Below, one piece after another: positions 60,921-64,000 of a DNA stretch of 64,000 nucleotides. The stretch's first letter is position 1; the number at the start of each line of letters is the position of its first letter. The position numbers and the translations under genes are program-made. The notes under the pieces were generated by a model, which made no database searches, was not told where the DNA came from, and saw nothing but the letters and a program-made list of their open reading frames with translations. Origin of the DNA: Thermodesulfobacteriota bacterium (lineage in GTDB: Bacteria; Desulfobacterota; DSM-4660; Desulfatiglandales; Desulfatiglandaceae); the NCBI GenBank assembly GCA_028278625.1, contig JANQDY010000223.1, forward strand, positions 7,523 through 71,522. Direction: 5' to 3'.

Positions 60921-62135
60921 TCAGAAAGTCACCTGAAATTGAATGCCGTAGATGGCATACTTTCCAAACCCCTGCAAGTCATTGCCGGCGTACTGGATCT
61001 CGCCATCATCATACCACATAAGTTCCGGGCGGATCCTGAAACCGTCGGCCAGGTCGATGGGAACGGAAAATCCCCACATGGTGGCAGCGGCAGCCAGCTC
61101 ACGGTCGTTCAGGTCCACGGTGCTTTTCATTTGGCCGAACATGACGTGCGGGGTCACCGGACCCACCTTGTACCATACGTCAAACCAGAAGGCGTAGGTG
61201 GTGGCGTTGTTGATCCGGCCGTCCGGGTCGGGCAGGGCCGTAGAGATTTGGGCTGGCGCCGACGTACCGATCAGCATCCGGGTATTACCGATGTTGCGAC
61301 CCCAGTTACCTTCCGCCGCAAATCCGAAAGGACCGAAACCGCCTTTGACGCCAAGGGTACCGGCGTAGGTGTGCAGGGAATTGTCGAAATCGGCGTAAAC
61401 GGGGCTGATCATGTCAACGCTTCTGTACTGGTACAGAAAACCGGGGTAGATGGCGATGGGTCCGAAATACAGGGGAACGCCCAGATCGAAACGGGGCACC
61501 TTTGAATTGTTCTGGTAATCGACGCTCAGAACCGCGCCGGCATACTCAACGGGCATAAAGCCCAAAAACTGGTTGTTAAATCGAGATCCGGCATTGGGAT
61601 CCACCAAAGCCAGTTCGATGCGACCGATTTTCCCCATTTTGAAGGTTCCCCGCACCTGGGCGAAACGGCCCGAGTACCAGTCACCGTAGCCGACGCCGAT
61701 GATGTTGAGGGAGCCCGACTGGGTACCGATGAGCTGTGAAGGATTGAGCGGTGAAAAAGGCGTGGTGCTTTTACCGGCCAAAATGGTAAAATTGGGGCTC
61801 ACGTCCCACCATCCATAGGCATGGCGGAGCACAACCTTGCTGGAGGCGTTAAGGTCCACACCCTGACTCGTCTGACCGAGACCGAACTCGATGAACATGC
61901 CCACACTGTCCTCATTGGTCCAGCGGGCGTTTAAACGGGTGATGCTGGGAACCTGAATGGTGGTCACCTGATAGGGGTCATTGCCCGTTCCCCAGGCCAT
62001 GGAATTTTCCCTGTCCCTGCCCAGATAGTAGAAATCGGTAAAAACGATACCACCCATCTTCACTTTTGCCGTGGCCGGTACGCTAAAGGCAACCAGCAGC
62101 AGCGCTGCAATCCCAACAGCAAATGGCTTCTTCAT
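60921..62135 (-). CDS. outer membrane porin-like protein, paralogue A
   Basis: 404 residues. Signal peptide MKKPFAVGIAALLLVAFSVP cleaved after ATA. Rich in alternating aromatic beta strands, with a terminal Phe (QFQVTF) for BAM recognition. Strong likeness to the gene at 62261-63490 through most of its length, including identical stretches such as GDWYSGRFAQVRGTFKM. Substrate unknown. AAGGAA precedes the ATG. It may be read through from the upstream copy past the hairpin at 62173-62208. Confidence 0.85.
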   Translation of the reverse strand: MKKPFAVGIAALLLVAFSVPATAKVKMGGIVFTDFYYLGRDRENSMAWGTGNDPYQVTTIQVPSITRLNARWTNEDSVGMFIEFGLGQTSQGVDLNASSKVVLRHAYGWWDVSPNFTILAGKSTTPFSPLNPSQLIGTQSGSLNIIGVGYGDWYSGRFAQVRGTFKMGKIGRIELALVDPNAGSRFNNQFLGFMPVEYAGAVLSVDYQNNSKVPRFDLGVPLYFGPIAIYPGFLYQYRSVDMISPVYADFDNSLHTYAGTLGVKGGFGPFGFAAEGNWGRNIGNTRMLIGTSAPAQISTALPDPDGRINNATTYAFWFDVWYKVGPVTPHVMFGQMKSTVDLNDRELAAAATMWGFSVPIDLADGFRIRPELMWYDDGEIQYAGNDLQGFGKYAIYGIQFQVTF

Positions 62136-62172
62136 TCATCGTTCCTTATGATAACAGGAGAGTCCATAAAAG

Positions 62173-62208
62173 AACCCCCTTCCTTGAAACAAGGGAGGGG
62201 GTTTTTTT
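62173..62208. terminator. strong hairpin between the tandem porin genes
   Basis: A 14-bp stem (AACCCCCTTCCTTG with CAAGGGAGGGGGTT, one G-T pair) closes a 3-nt loop. Plus strand is followed by seven T; on the minus strand, in the sense of the porin genes, it is followed by TTCTTTT. It probably ends or attenuates transcription between porin B and porin A. Confidence 0.65.
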
Positions 62209-62260
62209 GCACTATTTTGTGCCCTTGCATTAAGCAAGGGCATGACTTTCAAATAGCGGT

Positions 62261-63490
62261 TTAGAAGGTGATCTGAAACTGCACACCGTAAATGGCGTAT
62301 TTTCCGAACTCAAGATAGTCATTGCCGCCGTACTGCAGCTGACCGTCATTATACCACATGAACTCGGGGCGGACCCTGAAACCTTTGGCCAGGTCGATGG
62401 GAATGGAAAATCCCCACATGGTGGAAGTGGCATCCAGTTCCGCCTGTTGCCCACCGATCTGCACGTTGTCCACGGAGCTCTTCATCTGACCGAACATCAC
62501 ATGGGGTGTTACGGGACCGATCTTGTACCACACGTCAAACCAGTAGGCGTAGGTGGTGGCGTCTTCGATGGTGCCGTTGGTGTTGGCGATGGCCGTTGAA
62601 ATGCTCGCAGGCGCCGACGTACCGATCAGCATCCGGGTATTACCGATGTTGCGACCCCAGTTACCTTCCGCCGCAAATCCGAAGGGGCCGAAACCACCTT
62701 TGACACCCAGCGTACCGGCGATGGTGTTAAGGGAGTTATCGTACCCGCTGTAGGCGGGATTGATGACGTCAACGCTTCTGTACTGATACAGAAAACCGGG
62801 GTAGATGGCGATGGGGCCAAAGTACAGGGGAACACCCAGATCGAAACGGGGCACCTTTGAGTTGTTCTGGTAGTCGACGCTCAGAACCGCACCCTGATAT
62901 TCAGTGGGAAAATAGGAAAGGAACTGGTTGTTGTACCGCTGGCCGGCATTGGGATCCACCAGGGCCAGCTCGATGCGGCCGATTTTCCCCATTTTGAAGG
63001 TTCCCCGCACCTGGGCGAAACGGCCCGAGTACCAGTCACCGTAACCGACGCCGATGATGTTAAGGGAGCCCGAATAGGTACCGAGGAGCTGTGAAGGGTT
63101 CAGGGGTGAAAAGGGCGTGGTGCTTTTACCGGCCATGAGGGTGAAATTGGGGTTCACGTCCCACCAGCCGTAGGCATGACGCAGCACAACGTTGCTGGAG
63201 CCGTTCAGATCCACAGCCCCGGATGTCTGGCCGATACCGAACTCGATGAACATGCCCACATTGTCTTCATTGGTCCAGCGGGCGTTCAGACGGGTGATGT
63301 TGGGCACCTGAATAGTGGTCACCTGGTAGGGGTCATTGCCCGTTCCCCAAGCAATGGAATTATCCCTGTCCCTGTCCAGATAGTAGAAATCGGTAAAGAT
63401 GATACCACCGATTTTCACTTTTGCCATGGCCGGTACGGTAAAGGCAACCAGCAACAGCGCTGCAATCCCAATAACAAATAGCTTCTTCAT
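62261..63490 (-). CDS. outer membrane porin-like protein, paralogue B
   Basis: 409 residues, signal peptide MKKLFVIGIAALLLVAFTVP cleaved after AMA. Same fold and length as the following copy, with differences mainly in a few loops (for example the IANTNGTIEDAT and QIGGQQAELDA regions). Terminal Phe in QFQITF. AGGAGGAGAG lies before the ATG. It has a long leader (about 119 nt) from a promoter with palindromes. Confidence 0.85.
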   Translation of the reverse strand: MKKLFVIGIAALLLVAFTVPAMAKVKIGGIIFTDFYYLDRDRDNSIAWGTGNDPYQVTTIQVPNITRLNARWTNEDNVGMFIEFGIGQTSGAVDLNGSSNVVLRHAYGWWDVNPNFTLMAGKSTTPFSPLNPSQLLGTYSGSLNIIGVGYGDWYSGRFAQVRGTFKMGKIGRIELALVDPNAGQRYNNQFLSYFPTEYQGAVLSVDYQNNSKVPRFDLGVPLYFGPIAIYPGFLYQYRSVDVINPAYSGYDNSLNTIAGTLGVKGGFGPFGFAAEGNWGRNIGNTRMLIGTSAPASISTAIANTNGTIEDATTYAYWFDVWYKIGPVTPHVMFGQMKSSVDNVQIGGQQAELDATSTMWGFSIPIDLAKGFRVRPEFMWYNDGQLQYGGNDYLEFGKYAIYGVQFQITF

Positions 63491-63593
63491 TACTCTCTCC
63501 TCCTAAAAAATAATTATTATTACAGTTAAACACTATAAAAAACAAAATTTTTTGAACCGTTTTAGCTATCGCCCCCTTTCGTCAAAAAGATAT

Positions 63594-63608
63594 GGCTGTG
63601 ACACAGCC
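63594..63608. promoter_or_regulatory. palindromic operator at the porin transcription start
   Basis: GGCTGTG-A-CACAGCC, a perfect 7-bp dyad around one base. It covers about +1 to +15 of the predicted porin transcript. The core TGTGACACA resembles half sites of CRP/FNR-family regulators. A repressor position is likely. Confidence 0.5.
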
Positions 63609-63615
63609 GCTTGCA

Positions 63616-63644
63616 ATTATATGTATCCATGTTGAGCCTTTGTC
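63616..63644 (-). promoter_or_regulatory. promoter of the tandem porins
   Basis: On the minus strand a perfect TATAAT (63621-63616). With a 17-nt spacer the -35 position reads GACAAA; GTGACA two bases upstream is a better match at 19 nt. The leader is about 119 nt. A weaker TTGACA lies farther upstream. Confidence 0.55.
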
Positions 63645-63651
63645 ACAGTGA
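63643..63651. promoter_or_regulatory. second palindrome overlapping the porin -35 region
   Basis: TCAC-A-GTGA, a 4-bp dyad around one A, inside TGTCACAGTGAA. It shares the GTCACA core with the palindrome at 63594-63608 and lies upstream of the TATAAT, so the two could be bound together. Confidence 0.4.
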
Positions 63652-63791
63652 ATTAGCAAGTTAAGAAGAAAATGTCAAGCATTTTTCAAACGTTTCGGAA
63701 GGATATTTTTTGAGAGCGGCGAACAAACCGCGAATCCGGCTGAAGAATAGCGCCACGGACCTCCATCCGCCTCCTAAAGGCACCATCTCCC

Positions 63792-63820
63792 TTGACATTC
63801 CGACGGTTGTCATTAATAGT
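63792..63820 (+). promoter_or_regulatory. promoter of serA
   Basis: TTGACA (63792-63797), 17-nt spacer, AATAGT (63815-63820, 4 of 6 matches). Leader of about 34 nt to the ATG at 63861. Confidence 0.65.
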
Positions 63821-63860
63821 ATGGCCTTTGATTAAAAATCAAGTGTCTAGGAGAGACGCT

Positions 63861-64000
63861 ATGAAAGTTCTGGTAAGCGACCCCCTTTCCCCGGTTGGCG
63901 TTAAGCTTTTTCAGGAAACCCCGGGCATTCATGTGGATGTACGGACCGGACTCAGCCCTCAGGATCTCAAGGAGGCCATCGGTGATTACGAGGGCCTTGT
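63861..64000 (+). CDS. serA: D-3-phosphoglycerate dehydrogenase, N-terminal fragment
   Basis: Only the first 46 codons are inside the window. AGGAGA lies seven bases before the ATG. MKVLVSDPLSPVGVKLF and VDVRTGLSPQDL match the start of SerA (substrate-binding part of the nucleotide-dependent 2-hydroxyacid dehydrogenase fold). The enzyme oxidises 3-phosphoglycerate in serine synthesis. Other 2-hydroxyacid dehydrogenases with a similar start cannot be fully excluded. Confidence 0.8.
   Translation, partial: MKVLVSDPLSPVGVKLFQETPGIHVDVRTGLSPQDLKEAIGDYEGL

Larger units (their letters stand above)
63491..63860. other. 370-nt divergent regulatory region between porin B and serA
   Basis: No gene of normal length. 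It holds the porin leader (AT-rich, 63491-63593), the porin promoter and its palindromes (63594-63651), and the serA promoter (63792-63820). A candidate 26-codon minus-strand ORF (63766-63686) was not accepted as a gene. The stretch 63655-63790 shows nothing further that I can name. Confidence 0.6.

Noticed and set aside
63686..63766. 26-codon minus-strand ORF with AGGAGG close to its ATG, upstream of the porin promoter
   Set aside because: Spacing to the ATG is only three bases, no promoter is clear upstream, and the peptide shows no recognisable features.
1..64000. CRISPR arrays, insertion sequences, integrases, prophage genes, rRNA operon
   Set aside because: No regularly spaced repeats, no transposase or integrase motifs and no rRNA sequence were recognised anywhere in the window.

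Overview
The window reads as a chromosome segment of a sulfate-reducing Desulfobacterota (deltaproteobacterial, Desulfobacterales-like) bacterium. The main evidence is a complete QrcABCD-type menaquinone reductase operon (periplasmic multihaem cytochrome, Tat-exported molybdopterin-family subunit, Fe-S subunit, NrfD-type membrane subunit), which is characteristic of sulfate reducers. A diderm envelope is shown by two beta-barrel porins, an LptF-type permease and a lipoprotein. meso-DAP-type MurE, HypE, MobA and methylmalonyl-CoA epimerase fit anaerobic hydrogen/formate and propionate-type metabolism. The assignment is inferred from gene content only. Coding density is very high and nothing looks like a phage, transposon, integron or CRISPR array.

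Layout. 1-1.9 kb: 3' part of a TPR-SpoIID/LytB protein and a small membrane protein. 2.0-19.7 kb: an almost complete division and cell wall (dcw) cluster in the order mraZ-rsmH-ftsL-ftsI-murE-murF-[receiver-only response regulator]-mraY-murD-ftsW-murG-murC-murB-ftsQ-ftsA-ftsZ. It starts at a TTGACA promoter followed by a 10-nt-period array of MraZ boxes, most genes overlap or nearly touch, and there is no ddl. 19.8-22.1 kb: a cobalamin-type radical SAM protein and a metallo-beta-lactamase-fold hydrolase. 22.2-24.2 kb, minus strand: a Cys-rich protein, a methyltransferase and a PhnP-like hydrolase. 24.4-30.4 kb: Zn-phospholipase C-like protein, mutL, miaA, TPR lipoprotein, exported protein of unknown function, CDP-alcohol phosphatidyltransferase. 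30.5-34.4 kb: tRNA-Val(GAC) with terminator, tex, nadB. 34.5-40.1 kb, minus strand: qrcA-B-C-D plus an unannotated 54-residue membrane peptide. 40.2-42.2 kb, minus strand: rpsU, a short Shine-Dalgarno-equipped ORF with its own promoter and terminator, and rlmD. 42.4-49.5 kb: exported small protein, recN, a second receiver protein, dnaJ facing a cbpM-like gene, ppiD, a DUF1285-like protein. 49.7-56.6 kb: hypE heading a run of envelope genes (Asp-box protein, membrane protein, YbhN-like flippase, lptF, and a WecA-type transferase fused to a CapD-like N-terminal region). 56.6-59.0 kb: CNNM/CBS protein, mobA, infA, methylmalonyl-CoA epimerase. 59.3-63.5 kb: an exported TolB-like/FG-GAP protein and two near-identical tandem porins. 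The window ends in the first 46 codons of serA.

How the genes work together. The dcw cluster makes the lipid II pathway (MurE, F, MraY, MurD, G, C, B) and the septal machine (FtsL, I, W, Q, A, Z) under MraZ. Qrc passes periplasmic electrons from hydrogen or formate oxidation to menaquinone. HypE and MobA supply maturation steps for NiFe hydrogenases and Mo/W enzymes. The most interesting unannotated items are the short transcription unit just upstream of rpsU, the small membrane peptide ending the qrc operon, the receiver gene embedded in the dcw cluster, the WecA-CapD fusion, and the palindrome-flanked promoter of the tandem porins.
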